The notes under the pieces were generated by a model that was given only the letters and a program-made list of their open reading frames with translations, was not told the origin of the DNA and made no database searches. The position numbers and the translations under genes were made by a program. Of a stretch of 64,000 bases of DNA, positions 30,301 through 37,530 are shown in pieces. Positions within the stretch are counted from its first letter, which is position 1; each line of letters starts with the position of its first letter. Source of the DNA: Amphiura filiformis (Eukaryota; Echinodermata; Ophiuroidea; Amphilepidida; Amphiuridae); assembly GCF_039555335.1 (NCBI RefSeq), contig NC_092639.1, positions 32,644,353 through 32,708,352 of the forward strand, given 5' to 3'.

Positions 30301-32483
30301 CTTTGGACATACAATTCAGAAATAATGAAGCCCGAAATGGTCCACGTTCTCTCCCATTACTCTGCCCTTAAGGGGGTACTACACCCCTGCCAAATTTTGT
30401 GCCTATTTTTGCATTTTTCTCAAAAATTATAGCGCATTGGGGACAAGTAAGATGCAGTATGTATATTATAGGGGCAAGGACTACAACTACTGCACTGGAA
30501 ATTTTATTTCAGCACAGGCAATAGTTGTTGCGTTACAACCAAAAATGAGGGAAAACAAATATTTGATCAATAAATCAATAACTACTTGCTTTGAGTTGCT
30601 GAATTTTCAGTACAGTAGTTGTAGTCCTTGCCCCTATAATATACTTATCTTACTTGTCACCAATGCGCTATAATTTTTGAGAAAAATGCAAAAATAGGCA
30701 CAAAATTGGCCAGGGGTGTAGTACCCCCTTAAAGCAGAAGTCATGCTGAATTTATACTCGATCGCTGAATCACCATGTGAATTCGCCTATTAAAAAAAAA
30801 CCCTCTACGACCAGGTTGTTAAGCATCGAGCACGCCGACTGGCTTAGCAATTATCCAAGTAGTTTTGTAAACCAATCAGGTTAGACGTACTATACTGGCG
30901 GGTCACATTAATTCATACCGTAAAAGGCCGCCGCCTTCATTGATTGGCTTACGATTGCGATGAATGGTGTTTGCAACCAATCACAAAACGGGTTACAAAT
31001 AAATAAGGCGCCCATCGGAAATTTTGTACACGTCCATGATGACGTCATGCCACGAGGTAGCCGGAGGCTTCGCTTTTCTGCTAGCTTTAAAAGCGAGCGA
31101 GTGGTATAAAGTCAGTTTCACACCTGTGATTTATGGAGCATATCATAAAATCTCTGAGCACATACACAGCGGATTTGACAGATAAAAATGACATTTGCAA
31201 TTCTGAGCAACAGGATTCCATGAAATTGAAGATTATTTAAGTTATTCTACAGGATCGGTAATAATTAACAGCTGGTCTGCTGTATTTGAAGTGCATATTG
31301 AAGTTTGTAAGTTTGTGACTTCGTACGTTATGTGCAATAGATATTACAGGAAGCTTAAATTGGCACGCTTTCCTGCAATTTGTCTGTCGCTTACGAAAGT
31401 TATTGGGAGTTCAGGGCACGTCACACTGAGTGTGACGTGACCTCGCTGGGCATAACAGAAATGAATGGTAAAAAAATAATACAATAACAAATAATAAGTA
31501 GGTACCGTATGCTAGGTGAATTCAAATGTGCCATCAAACTACATCATTTTATATATCAAATTAAAGCCCTTGAGTAAACAAAGCCAAAACTGAAAACCAT
31601 TTTTTCATAGCACTTTCCGTAGCAAAGTTACATCTTGTCAAAGATTGACTTTCATCAAAAAGTCTCTAGCAATATTCCCCAAAACGGCATTTCGGGGGTG
31701 TTTCTAGATCTTAGTCTCATTATGATAGCAGCTTTTTTTAATGGAACTGCTATCCAAATCCCTCTAAAATTCCATGTGCGAGTGACTTATCACCATAAAA
31801 ATCATACATTTGGGTCAAGTGAAGTATAGAAAACATATTTATGTAGGTTTCCTTCTTCTAACAGTTGTTTTAAATTTCTATGTAATTTTAAATTTGCATT
31901 GACATTGTCGGCGAATTTGACTGACTAGCAAATGTGTTAACTAAGGTTTGCCTGGGTTACCTATAATAAGGACCTCCCTCACCGATTTTTGAAAAAGTCC
32001 GGACGACATACATGTTATTTTTGTTACTTGGCCTTAATTTCCCTGCTTCAGTGCTTGCATTGTTGCATGCAGTAGCCTAGTGCCGTACTATTACGCTGAC
32101 TTTCGTATTCGGCGAGGAGGACGATTTCGACCTCCTGGTTTGTTTACTAACAGAGAGGTAGACAAAAAACCGTTCCGCTTGTCCAAACACTCAAGTATCA
32201 GAAGGATGGTCCACAATATTTAGCGTGATTCACGTAACCTGAATAGGGATTTAAAAGCTGTCACGTAGAACCATGTGCTTCTATTGTCCAATTTGCCATC
32301 AAGATTTCATATGGAAACAGTTCAGACCCAGTACACGATCATGTCAGAAATTAATATTTTGTTCTGGGTCTGATTATTCGGACTAGCACTAGCAGTAGCC
32401 TTTAGTTTCGGTACAGTAATTTCTCTTACCTGAGAAACATCCGGTACACCCGATGAGCCTCCCTTTTTCTTACCACCGGGCAT
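210..32483 (-). CDS. CC2D1A: CC2D1A/CC2D1B (lgd) orthologue, 5' part, 16 exons
   Basis: Coiled-coil and C2 domain-containing protein 1; in animals this family binds ESCRT-III/CHMP4 and acts in endosomal sorting (family knowledge). Coding exons on the minus strand, 5' to 3': 32483-32430, 14826-14655, 13931-13840, 13150-13061, 12700-12575, 11169-10812, 9026-8914, 8017-7930, 7154-6916, 5739-5517, 4034-3939, 3556-3426, 3131-3075, 2213-2082, 1307-1249, 326-210. All reading phases join without a stop, giving 2147 nt (about 715 codons). Four DM14 domains (QR..Y..A...AK..GD..KAR...R..K pattern) fall near residues 145-205, 300-360, 405-475 and 555-610, with Pro-rich linkers between. An acidic N-terminal segment (residues 35-60) matches the family. 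The expected C2 domain is not in the window and should lie to the left. Introns are GT-AG except intron 7, which is GC-AG. CC2D1A versus CC2D1B cannot be decided; invertebrates usually have one copy. Confidence 0.93.
655..1193 (+). pseudogene. LINE (non-LTR retrotransposon) 3' end, broken, with (GAA)n tail
   Basis: Translated pieces show the hallmark end of a reverse-transcriptase ORF: AVWDPYTQDLTKK, then LIQELKWDNLLTRRKANKLG, then (in another frame) SFINRTIRDWNNLPDTI. This is the C-terminal pattern of CR1/L2-like LINE proteins. Frame changes, including a G-homopolymer at 846-859, break it. The element ends in about 12 GAA units (1158-1193), as LINE 3' tails often do. It lies in intron 15 of CC2D1 in antisense orientation. 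Confidence 0.75.
1249..1307 (-). CDS. CC2D1A: CC2D1 exon 15
   Basis: MCESCEKQYAQLGNVATVK corresponds to the C..YSKQFTHLGNVAETTRFEK region just N-terminal to the C2 domain in vertebrates. Leaves in phase 2 at AAAG|GTAAAC. Confidence 0.9.
1308..2081. other. CC2D1 intron 14, no recognisable element
   Basis: A+T-rich intron DNA between exons 14 and 15. I see no ORF with family features, no inverted repeat of note and no tRNA-like box. Confidence 0.6.
2082..2213 (-). CDS. CC2D1A: CC2D1 exon 14
   Basis: An acidic stretch, then KKLYSRLKETLTKQIQ, the helical region before the conserved QYAQLGN segment. Acceptor CAACATAG, donor CAG|GTAAGC, phase 0. Confidence 0.85.
2840..2935 (-). repeat. tRNA-derived SINE fragment
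   Basis: On the minus strand a B-box-like GGGTTTGAATCCT follows a tRNA-like stem region ending near 2905. Read on the plus strand it gives the artefact peptide DSNPRPPAYQ, typical of antisense tRNA-derived SINEs. The A-box is poor and the boundaries are uncertain. It sits in CC2D1 intron 13. Confidence 0.45.
3075..3131 (-). CDS. CC2D1A: CC2D1 exon 13 (DM14 repeat 4, second half)
   Basis: 19 codons, GFDPMIEAAENGLPVNMES, matching the GLDPLLEAS.SGLPVD stretch of the vertebrate proteins. Phase 0 at both ends. Confidence 0.9.
3426..3556 (-). CDS. CC2D1A: CC2D1 exon 12 (DM14 repeat 4, first half)
   Basis: LQTLHQRKKKLMAMALKAKK then EGDMEEAKRLLKMAK is a clear DM14 helix pair. Acceptor CTTTCAG, donor AAG|GTATGT, phase 0. 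Confidence 0.92.
3939..4034 (-). CDS. CC2D1A: CC2D1 exon 11 (Pro/Ala linker)
   Basis: A low-complexity Pro/Ala/Gly linker ending IDPKKQ. Supported by phase (1 in, 1 out), a TTTTTGTACAG acceptor and an A|GTAAGT donor, not by strong similarity. Confidence 0.82.
4565..5105. mobile_element. Foldback MITE, about 540 bp
   Basis: Two arms pair almost completely: 4772-4830 with 4848-4906, and outward the GGTCCAGGGACAC / GTGTCCTTGGACC type blocks at 4700-4730 and 4960-4980. The outer ends carry GGTACCCG / CGGGTACC. Oligo-A/T runs break the arms. A related core lies at 16779-16846. Confidence 0.8.
5517..5739 (-). CDS. CC2D1A: CC2D1 exon 10 (DM14 repeat 3, second half)
   Basis: QYVDAIKKAKSGRPIDYNEL followed by PSLPDFPPIP matches the KQYQDAIR..G..VD..ELP.PPGFPPI stretch of vertebrate CC2D1. 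A Pro/Gln-rich linker follows. Donor TCAG|GTTAGT, phase 1. Confidence 0.92.
5865..6055 (+). repeat. SINE with deuterostome-type core
   Basis: Contains CATCCTTGGGCAACAAGGCA, then TCCACCCAGGTGTAAATGGG, a core widely seen in tRNA-derived SINEs of sea urchins, fishes and other deuterostomes. Only the core and part of the 3' body are clear. It lies in CC2D1 intron 9, antisense to the gene. Confidence 0.65.
6543..6840. mobile_element. hAT-type MITE, 298 bp, with 8-bp target duplication
   Basis: Terminal inverted repeats CAAGGGTGAAAATAAG / CTTATTTTCACCCTTG are perfect over 16 bp. They are flanked by identical GTCTTAAG at 6535-6542 and 6841-6848. An 8-bp duplication with CARGG-type ends is characteristic of hAT transposons. 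The inside repeats GGCCCCTGGT in both orientations. Confidence 0.88.
6916..7154 (-). CDS. CC2D1A: CC2D1 exon 9 (linker and DM14 repeat 3, first half)
   Basis: A Ser/Pro/Gln linker, then VLEALQQREARYKEIMTKAK and ENTSKARRMGRAHK. Acceptor TCCTACAG, donor AAA|GTAAGT, phase 0. Confidence 0.92.
7930..8017 (-). CDS. CC2D1A: CC2D1 exon 8 (DM14 repeat 2, second half)
   Basis: QFDMVITAVGNNEEVDLSNM then PPPPGQ, the typical end of a DM14 domain. Acceptor CTTTCAG, donor CCAT|GTAAGT, phase 1. Confidence 0.9.
8282..8709. mobile_element. MITE with about 25-bp terminal inverted repeats
   Basis: CGTCACATCAAAACATACCT near 8291 recurs inverted near 8680-8700 (AGGTATGTTTTGATGTGATG). The interior has no coding potential. 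The target duplication is not clear. Located in CC2D1 intron 7. Confidence 0.7.
8914..9026 (-). CDS. CC2D1A: CC2D1 exon 7 (DM14 repeat 2, first half)
   Basis: Encodes LTLLHERRNQYKTAALQAKK followed by AGDVATASEYIKVMK. The frame ends at ATGAAG, and the next base pair is GC, not GT (AAG|GCAAGT), so a GC-AG intron is needed. Continuity of the DM14 domain into exon 8 supports this. Confidence 0.9.
9103..9247. mobile_element. Small foldback MITE, about 145 bp
   Basis: The arms 9103-9160 and 9195-9247 are inverted copies, each containing a CTTTCACACAGGG / CCCTGTGTGAAAG block and an ACACCCTATAGGAGAC / TTCCATAGGGAGTGT block. The whole unit would fold into one hairpin. Confidence 0.75.
9310..9430. repeat. 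Degenerate copy of the MITE found at 49824-50142
   Basis: Shares CGACGAGCCAAGTGATGGTC and AATTGGGTGGAA with the better copy at 49824-50142. The ends are eroded. Confidence 0.6.
9425..10350. repeat. Diverged tandem array interrupted by a MITE
   Basis: The block AGTATGTAT...ACTGAGGTCAATGACATCAGTGCAA...TATGTTGCAA recurs about four times (near 9450, 9555, 10165 and 10285) with units of roughly 110-130 bp. The TA-flanked MITE 9604-10089 splits the array. Confidence 0.65.
9604..10089. mobile_element. Long-arm MITE, 486 bp, TA target
   Basis: Arms 9604-9789 and 9904-10089 are about 185 bp each and nearly identical when inverted, ending CACCAGGCACAAAAAG. TA dinucleotides flank both ends (9602-9603 and 10090-10091), as for Tc1/mariner-type insertions. 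The 114-bp loop has no ORF. Confidence 0.85.
10812..11169 (-). CDS. CC2D1A: CC2D1 exon 6 (DM14 repeat 1, second half, plus Pro-rich linker)
   Basis: Opens with TLTDLMKKAQTGKKIDESEI, completing DM14 repeat 1. It is followed by a linker containing four tandem copies of a nine-residue unit (PPTVEPRMH and variants), then a Ser/Gln-rich tail. Leaves in phase 1 at ACCG|GTGAGA. Confidence 0.9.
10905..11020 (-). repeat. Coding minisatellite, 27-bp unit, in CC2D1 exon 6
   Basis: Four in-frame copies of a 27-bp unit encode PPTVEPRMH-type repeats in the linker after DM14 repeat 1. Single-base differences give PPT/PPP and MH/MQ variants. Copy number could vary between alleles without shifting the frame. 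Confidence 0.85.
11243..11621. mobile_element. TTAA-flanked MITE, family AGGCCCATTCAGTGAT
   Basis: Ends TTAA-AGGCCCATTCAGTGAT at the left and, inverted, ATCACTGAATGGGTCT-TTAA at the right. TTAA target duplication is the mark of piggyBac-like (and Kolobok) elements. A truncated relative starts at 54283. Confidence 0.82.
12490..12573. repeat. 42-bp tandem duplication at the exon 5 splice donor
   Basis: Two copies of a 42-bp block (TACATATCACTAAATCCACT core) lie immediately after exon 5 in the transcript. Each copy ends in a TAAG|GTAWG-like donor. Using the second donor would add codons and meet TGA at once. Confidence 0.75.
12575..12700 (-). CDS. CC2D1A: CC2D1 exon 5 (DM14 repeat 1, first half)
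   Basis: 42 codons carrying VLKDRLDNYRAAL..A..AGETSKARRYARGAK, the helical first half of a DM14 domain. Phase 0 at both ends; donor AAG|GTATGA. The donor region is duplicated 42 bp downstream in the transcript (see the tandem duplication at 12490-12573). Confidence 0.92.
13061..13150 (-). CDS. CC2D1A: CC2D1 exon 4
   Basis: Begins AELDELNE, continuing the family's LLAELNE motif across the exon 3/4 junction, then a Pro/Ser-rich linker. Phase 0 at both ends; donor AAG|GTAAGT. Confidence 0.88.
13840..13931 (-). CDS. CC2D1A: CC2D1 exon 3
   Basis: Encodes PMAAIDKMAADAMKSV followed by an Asp/Glu run and DPDLL, which aligns with the PLPMxxIEKMA...LL region of vertebrate CC2D1A/B. Enters in phase 1, leaves in phase 0 at TTG|GTAAGT. 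Confidence 0.9.
14655..14826 (-). CDS. CC2D1A: CC2D1 exon 2
   Basis: Reads LGLGIPDLSSLGVPG and then an acidic stretch (EDDATLEAELAALMEDDED), the conserved N-terminal segment of CC2D1 proteins. Acceptor TTTTCACAG; donor AAAAG|GTTTGT, phase 1. Confidence 0.9.
16184..16391. mobile_element. Foldback element
   Basis: Arms 16184-16250 and 16322-16391 are inverted copies (ACAAGTTTGTATCCAAATGG / CCATTTGGATACAAACTTGT). The surrounding CCCTGGACCTA blocks at 16010 and 16133 resemble the foldback at 4565-5105, so this may be a composite of that family. Confidence 0.7.
16779..16846. repeat. Partial foldback core related to 4565-5105
   Basis: ATTAATGATATCAAAATGCA pairs with TGCATTTTGATATCATTAAT, followed by AGAGTATGA, as in the element at 4565-5105. 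GGTACCCGCCCG lies just outside. Confidence 0.65.
16900..17450. repeat. 187-bp tandem repeat, about 2.7 copies, with an inverted fragment
   Basis: A unit containing GAATGTGGTCCCGGAAGCTG, then TTGGACAACTGCTTGGTTTA, starts near 16980, 17167 and 17350, a period of 187 bp. The block 16905-16975 is a partial copy in the opposite orientation, so the array begins with a hairpin. Confidence 0.8.
17640..17745 (-). repeat. Dispersed repeat, inverted partner at 23165-23280
   Basis: CTGTGCGTATCGCG, ACACGAGCGTACACAC, GGCTGATCA and TTGACAACAAG occur in the same order in the reverse complement of 23165-23280. The pair flanks the giant palindrome and could be the worn ends of a larger element. Confidence 0.6.
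18150..18600. mobile_element. Foldback element, about 450 bp, inside the outer left arm of the large palindrome
   Basis: Arms 18150-18375 and 18385-18600 are inverted copies (GACCTATTTATCAAATTTCT pairs around 18350-18405). It lies between the outer arm block 17945-18110 and the main arm from 18626. No counterpart is seen on the other side, so it looks like a later insertion. Confidence 0.75.
18626..21376. mobile_element. Giant near-palindrome, arms about 1.28 kb, motif alternating in orientation
   Basis: Left arm 18626-19912 and right arm 20108-21376 are inverted copies around a spacer of about 200 bp centred near 20000. Each arm holds two tandem units of about 190 bp next to the spacer. The motif TGCGCCAACAAGATCCCA, or a close variant, occurs about 22 times. 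It is in one orientation near 18846, 19013, 19383, 19576, 19774, 20140, 20333, 20527, 20901 and 21068, and in the other near 18928, 19090, 19466, 19660, 19856, 20220, 20411, 20610, 20985 and 21147. Adjacent opposite copies, about 82 bp apart, could themselves pair. No ORF of note. Weaker inverted blocks (17945-18060 with 21425-21530) extend the arms. It lies in CC2D1 intron 1. No known family is recognised. Confidence 0.88.
21545..23490. other. Intron 1 stretch, mostly unassigned
   Basis: Holds a B-box-like GGGTTCGATCCCTG at 21990-22005 followed by a small GC-rich hairpin (possible SINE remnant). Also present are a short inverted pair (22893-22923 with 23035-23066) and a 24-bp direct duplication near 22976-23015 (CTTTTCACAATAGAGAGCAA). 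No gene is seen. Confidence 0.5.
23165..23280 (+). repeat. Dispersed repeat, inverted partner of 17640-17745
   Basis: Holds TTGTTGTCAAGACCGCTGAT, then CTCGTGTACATGCGATACGC, which read inverted as the block at 17640-17745. No coding sequence is seen. Confidence 0.6.
24073..25546. mobile_element. Non-autonomous element, 1474 bp, with 8-bp target duplication
   Basis: Perfect ATCAGTAT duplications at 24065-24072 and 25547-25554 flank inverted ends that start ATGGCTGGTCGTAACCGCCA and ATGGTAGGCCGCAACCGCCA. The arms run for about 85 bp and include GCTACGCGTAGC and CACGGAGC blocks. An 8-bp duplication suggests hAT or another 8-bp-target superfamily. The interior has no transposase-like ORF. Confidence 0.82.
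25642..27797. mobile_element. TTAA-flanked element, 2.15 kb, 57-bp perfect ends
   Basis: TTAA at 25642-25645 and 27794-27797 border inverted repeats that begin AGGTGAACCTCATTG and are identical for about 57 bp. This is piggyBac-like in target choice but no transposase is readable. The interior contains a hairpin at 26222-26402 (GGAATTAATTCCTACCTCG arms, GATGGTACTCCATC core). Confidence 0.85.
28594..28890. mobile_element. MITE copy, about 300 bp, direct repeat of 32078-32391
   Basis: Nearly identical, in the same orientation, to the element at 32078-32391, from TAGTGCCGTACTATTACG to ATTATTCGGACTAG. No clear target duplication at this copy. A short Cys-containing frame (CPICHQ) occurs in both copies, but I see no wider zinc-finger pattern. 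Confidence 0.7.
29270..30371. mobile_element. TTAA-flanked element, 1.1 kb, ends AAGGSCAGAGTAATGG
   Basis: TTAA-GGCCAGAGTAATGGAAGA on the left and, inverted, TTAA-GGGCAGAGTAATGGGAGA on the right. There is no ORF with family features and the interior is A/T homopolymer-rich. Its right TTAA (30368-30371) is also the left TTAA of the next MITE. Confidence 0.78.
30368..30732. mobile_element. TTAA-flanked MITE, family GGGGGTACTACACCCC, copy 1
   Basis: TTAA-GGGGGTACTACACCCCTG at the left and its inverse at the right. Long internal pairing (GCCTATTTTTGCATTTTTCT, then TTATAGGGGCAAGGACTACA) makes most of the unit a hairpin. Two more copies lie at 49427-49795 and 54983-62652 (the last split). Confidence 0.9.
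30733..32033. other. Intron 1 stretch with CRE-like palindrome and short inverted pair
   Basis: TGACGTCA occurs near 31043 and a 23-bp imperfect palindrome (CACGTCACACTGAGTGTGAC core) near 31417. AAGTAACAAAAATAACATGT at 28360 recurs inverted at about 32005-32034. Both sites lie next to a CCTCACCGATTTTTG block that keeps one orientation. No gene is seen. Confidence 0.5.
32078..32391. mobile_element. MITE, 314 bp, 9-bp flanking repeat, next to CC2D1 exon 1
   Basis: GCAGTAGCC at 32069-32077 and 32392-32400 flanks a unit whose ends are TAGTGC and GCACTA. It lies only about 40 bp inside intron 1 from the exon 1 donor. A close copy lies at 28594-28890. Confidence 0.7.
32430..32483 (-). CDS. CC2D1A: CC2D1 exon 1 (start codon)
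   Basis: 18 codons starting MPGGKKKGG and ending at a CAG|GTAAGA donor, phase 0. The start is chosen because it is the only ATG in the exon and the short basic Gly/Lys-rich opening resembles the family N-terminus. The next coding exon is 17.6 kb away, so the link rests on phase and protein similarity, not on continuity. Confidence 0.8.
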
Positions 32484-33042
32484 CTTGAAGAACTGAAGTT
32501 ACAGACTATTTGGAAATTATTATGTTTTGAGGACGTTTTGAGCTCAAGTTGGAGAAAATATTTAATGTAATTTCCGCAAAAGAGCAGTCATGGCAGTGGC
32601 GAATGTCAGACGACTCGACCTCCGGACTACTCGACTTCTGACAACTCGACCTCCGTGACAGCTCGACCACGGACAAGTCGACCTTCCCGAGAACTCGAGC
32701 TTTTTATTCACCGTGCACTTGATGCATTCATCGCCGATGGATGACTTGCTGATCGTGCATTTCATTTTACATCATGTTTAAAGATTTGCTTGCTCCATGT
32801 TTTCCATAATATTTATGATGTGATGATTAGAGCTACTATGGGTTTATTTCCTATGGTTTTATTGTCAATTATTTTAGTGATACTAGTATTATATCCAGAC
32901 TTTTATTACAATATATCCCGGTACAAAATTCCAACGTAGTCGTATATGGGCCTACAAAAACATGTGAAAACACTCAATTTTTGAAGTTGTTTTTTCTTAT
33001 CTCTCTCCCGGGTTATTATAAACTGGTATGTTATCTGATGTC

Positions 33043-33043
<1 letters not shown>

Positions 33044-33106
<63 letters not shown>

Positions 33107-33111
33107 TTCAT
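33044..33111. repeat. (ATTT)n microsatellite
   Basis: About 17 uninterrupted ATTT units near the left side of the 6.67-kb element. An (AAAT)n array lies toward its right side at 38410-38444. Confidence 0.95.
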
Positions 33112-33429
33112 TCATTCCTATGTGTGAAGTCTTGTTTGTTTGTTTTTTGGCTAATGGGGGCTGATGTTCTGTTTGCGCATATCAAGTGAATATTATTATG
33201 ATGATCATGGAATGTACTTCAATACATGTCACTATTATTGTTGTTTTATTGTTAATTATTTTACTACAGTGATATTAGCCGGGACTATAATTAGAATGGT
33301 TAAGAAGTCACAATGAAGAACTTTATTAGTTTCTTTGCTTATTTTTCTCTTTCTTGCTGTTACCCCTTATGTATTTAATGCATTATGTATTTATTATGTC
33401 ATGTTTTATTATTATTATGTTTGTTTATT

Positions 33430-35640
33430 TATTATTGCAATTTTATTTATTTCATTTAGTTAATTAGCAATTAATTATTTTTTATTATTATTTACTTAGT
33501 TGTTTATCTAACATTTAGTATATTTCAACATTGCGTGAGGAATTATTTATGGTATATTGACGATAGGTTATAATAATAAATTATTATAAAAGATAATAGC
33601 TTGAAATAACTCTGCGTAGGAAAGGGATGGGATATCTTGGCAATATGTTGGTATTGTCAACTTGATAAGGTGATTAGCGCAATGTCACATTGTACAATAG
33701 AACAATAGCCGAATGGCTAGGATATTGAATTCTTTGGTATTAATCATTGACTATGCCTAGTGTGCTATTATTTATCAATGGAATCTTTAAGTATAATCAG
33801 ATTCTAATCATCGATACCAAGTTGAAAAGTTATAACAGTAAGAAGAATAGTTTGGATTTCAGATTATTTCCAGCTTCAGAGCACAATAATCAAATTAATA
33901 TTAATTAAAAAAACTCACAAGCATGATAGCGCATGATAGGCATATCATAAAAAAGTCAAAACAGAGGGAAACAGGACAATAATTAATTTATATTTCTGAA
34001 ATTTAGGCCTTGATATTTATGATTATAATAGTTGTAAATGTAGAAATCTACGTTTCAGATACATTGATTACAGTATGTATTTATTATTATGTTAAATTGT
34101 TTGTTTGTTTGTTTGTTTACCCAGGTTGGTCCGTGAGGAACACGTGCTAATCCATGGAAAACCATGGACCGTTCCAATCCTTCTGTACTTAAAGTTATGT
34201 TAAAAATAATTAACTAATTTCTCCAAGACAAATACGCACAGCGAAACAAACGCGAGCAGCAGCTTGGAGATATTATACTATTTTTGCTCCGGGATTTTTG
34301 GGGTACATTCGGCACCCACGTTTTGCACCGCGGGTAGGCCTATTTCAGTGCTGCCGAAAGCGCCGGGTGAGACAGGGGTTGAATCAACGGCACGTCGGCA
34401 CTGCAACCGAGTACGCTGACAGAACGGACCCGGACGTACGATCGATTACTTGAGTCCCCGGGCCCCTCGGCTGCGTGTCTGCATAAACTGGTATGTTCTC
34501 ATCACTATAATCGCCTGGGGAATTACGAGTCTATTACGGGCCGTTTGCCCGTGTCTTGTGCCGTGTCTTTGTGCTTGCGACGTATCCAGATATGTTTGTT
34601 TAATTTAGGGCCTATTATTGCAATTTATTTATTTATTTCATTTATTTAATTAGCAATTAATTAATTTTTTTTATTATTTACTTACTTGTTTATCTAACAT
34701 TTGGTATATTTCAACATTGCGTGAGGAATTATATTGACGATAGGTTAAAATAATAAAATTATTATAAAAGATAATAGCTTGAAATAGCTCTGCGTAGGAA
34801 AGGGATGGGATATCTTGGAAATATTTTGGTATTGTCAACTTGATAAGGTGATTAGCGCAATGTCACATTGTATAATACTAGGAACAATAGCCGAATGGTT
34901 AGGATATTGAATTCTTTGGTATTAATCATTAACTAGTGTGCTATTATTTATCAATGGAATCTATAAATATAATCAGATTCTAATCATCGATACCAAGTTG
35001 AAGAAAAGTTATAACAAGAATAGTTTGGATTTCAGATTATTTCCAGCTTCAGAGCACAATAAGCAAATTAATATTAATTTTAAAAACTCACAGACACGAT
35101 AGCGCATAAAAAATGCAAAACAGGGAAACAGGGCAATAATTAATTTATATTTCTGAAATTTAGGCCTTTTTTATGATTATAATAGTTGTAAATGTAGAAA
35201 TCTACGTTTCAGTTACATTGATTACAGTATGTATTTATCATTATGTTAAATTCCTTCTGTACTTAATAAAGTTATGATAACATAATTAACTAATTTCTCC
35301 AAGCGCACAGCGAAACAAACGCGAGCAGCAGCTTGGAGATATTATACTATTTTTGCTCCGGGATTTTTGGGGTACATTCGGCACCACGGCGGCACCGCGG
35401 GTATTTCAGTGCTGCCGAAAGCGCCGGGTGAGACAGGGGTTGAATCAACGGCACTGCAACCGAGCACGCAGAGGTGACAGAACGGACCCGGACGTAAGAT
35501 CGATTGCTTGAGTCCCCGGACCCCTCGGCTGCGTGACTGCATAACCTGGTATGTTCTCATCACTATATAACCGCCTGGGGAATTACAAGTCTATTACGGG
35601 CCGTTTACCCGTGTCTTGTGCTTGCGACGTATCCGGACCA
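33430..35640. repeat. 1.1-kb tandem duplication inside the 6.67-kb element
   Basis: Copy 1 (about 33430-34580) and copy 2 (about 34610-35640) share long near-identical blocks such as CTGCGTAGGAAAGGGATGGG and AACAAACGCGAGCAGCAGCT, in the same order. They differ by small indels. The 3' part is GC-richer than its surroundings. A worn fragment in inverted orientation lies at 38885-39000. No protein is recognised. Confidence 0.88.
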
Positions 35641-37349
35641 TGTAGGGAAGACAGTTGAACTTGACATTTTGTTTCCAAAAAAAGGTTAAATCAACTTTGA
35701 ACAGCTGCTTTCTGTTACTTTTTCTTGTATAATTTTAAATTTTCTTAAGTTTAATCAGCCTACTGAATTCTCTAATTGATTTAGCACGTTGCATTTTACT
35801 ATGCCATATCATCTGCTTTGGATGATTGTAAAAAGAAATAGACGGCTTTCCTTCCCGGCTTTCCTACTCAAATCATTGTTATAAATATATATTTCATATC
35901 TGTTGTTCGAACTTGTCAACTGCTGTACAGGAATTAATTAACCACATTTTACACTAGCCATTCGATATAATCAGTTTTGGAAACAAACTCTTCAATATTA
36001 TTATAGTTAGGCTATTCAAAATTCTCGTATTTCCATGATGAGAGTAATGAAAGGTGATTGAAAATGTCCCGTCACCCACCCTTATCACTGGCCAAAACTT
36101 TTTATTATGTTCATGAAAATGTCAATAGATTATCATGGAAATTTAAAAAAAAATCATTATCAATCTGTTGCAAAATATCTGTAAAGGTGGTAAACATTAA
36201 TTTGTATCCCTTGTCTGACATTGTTTAAATGACTTCGATTGGGACTTCATTTAGATAGAACCTCATTTTCCAACTCCCCAGGGGAATGGTTAAGTATTCA
36301 AATAGAAATAAAGGGAAGTGAATCTTTTGGTTAAAAGGATGGTTCAACATCATCGGACGTATAACTATAAATGCCAACAACGTAGATAAACTTGATTGAT
36401 AGTAAGTTTAATGATAGATATATCCTAATCCTATGGGATAAATCTTAAAAGGGTCAGGCTAAACAAGTGTTCCTATAATAGATCAGTAAAATTTGTGTAA
36501 TAAACTGAAATAAATTTATAAAGAATCTGTCTTGTCATATCTATTTTTATAACAAAATGACCATTTTCCTATAGGCTATTCTATAACTTCCAAATCTGGG
36601 TGTTTAATATACCTAGATTTGGAAGACATGTGTTTAGGCCCTACTTCAGTACTTTATTCATGTATGTCGTACACAGGTATCGACACTTAACTGATAATGA
36701 ATTGTTTCACCCATTTGCAAATTCAAATAAGTTGTAACAGGTATGCCAGAGGATGATTTAAGGAAGCCCCATCATGCACTGTAAATGTGTTATCACTAGA
36801 GTTTCAACTGCCACTTTACTTTTCAAATCCCATTGAACTCTGTGCAAAAGATGTTGTTTTAGAATTGCCCGTGTGTCGTCATAATTTGGTCGATTTCAGA
36901 TCTAAAGTGATGTATGCATGAATGATAATTCACACCTTCTGTAGATAACATAAAATGTGAAATCGACATTTATTGTAAATATATCTGTCCAAATTCAAAT
37001 TTAACCATGCACGTGTGTATGCAGTGGGCGGGCAGTGGTGTCATGTTCACTCACACAGCTGTGCTAACCGCAAGACTTGCTGGGAAGTGCTTAAACCATC
37101 CTCTGAGGTATGCTTTGTCACATTCGTTCAAATGATATTTTTCAGAAGTTCCCCAATCAGGGATTTCCCTTCTAGCAAAGGAGTACCAGCGGAGCACCTA
37201 ACGCACTGTTGTGGATAATGCATGCAACACCATCGAATTCGTTCTTCTCTCTTTGGGTTCACGTGTTTATCCTGCAGGCATGATGTAGCCTATATCATAT
37301 ATTTATTTCATTAAAAACTGAAAGTTTCAACATGTTTCAACATATGCAA

Positions 37350-37530
37350 CCAAAAGACCTCAGTTTTAGATTCTGCCTCAAAAGAACTCATTTTTAGATT
37401 TTCCTCGAAACGGGTCCCATTTTTAAGCATCTGCCACTGAAAGACCAACTTTTTAGGATCTTAAAGGAACCAAATGTTTTAGCATCTGCCCACAAAAGGC
37501 CCCCATTTTGTTAACATTTTCCCCGAAAGA
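37350..37530. repeat. Degenerate tandem repeat, about 28-32 bp unit
   Basis: Successive units follow the pattern AAAAGACCTCAGTTTTAGAT-TCTGCCTC with heavy drift (about six units), apparently by decay of a simple minisatellite. Confidence 0.6.

Noticed and set aside
28594-32391. The two 300-bp direct repeats as LTRs of one retrotransposon
   Set aside because: One copy has its own flanking duplication and inverted ends, and the interval holds MITEs but no gag or pol.
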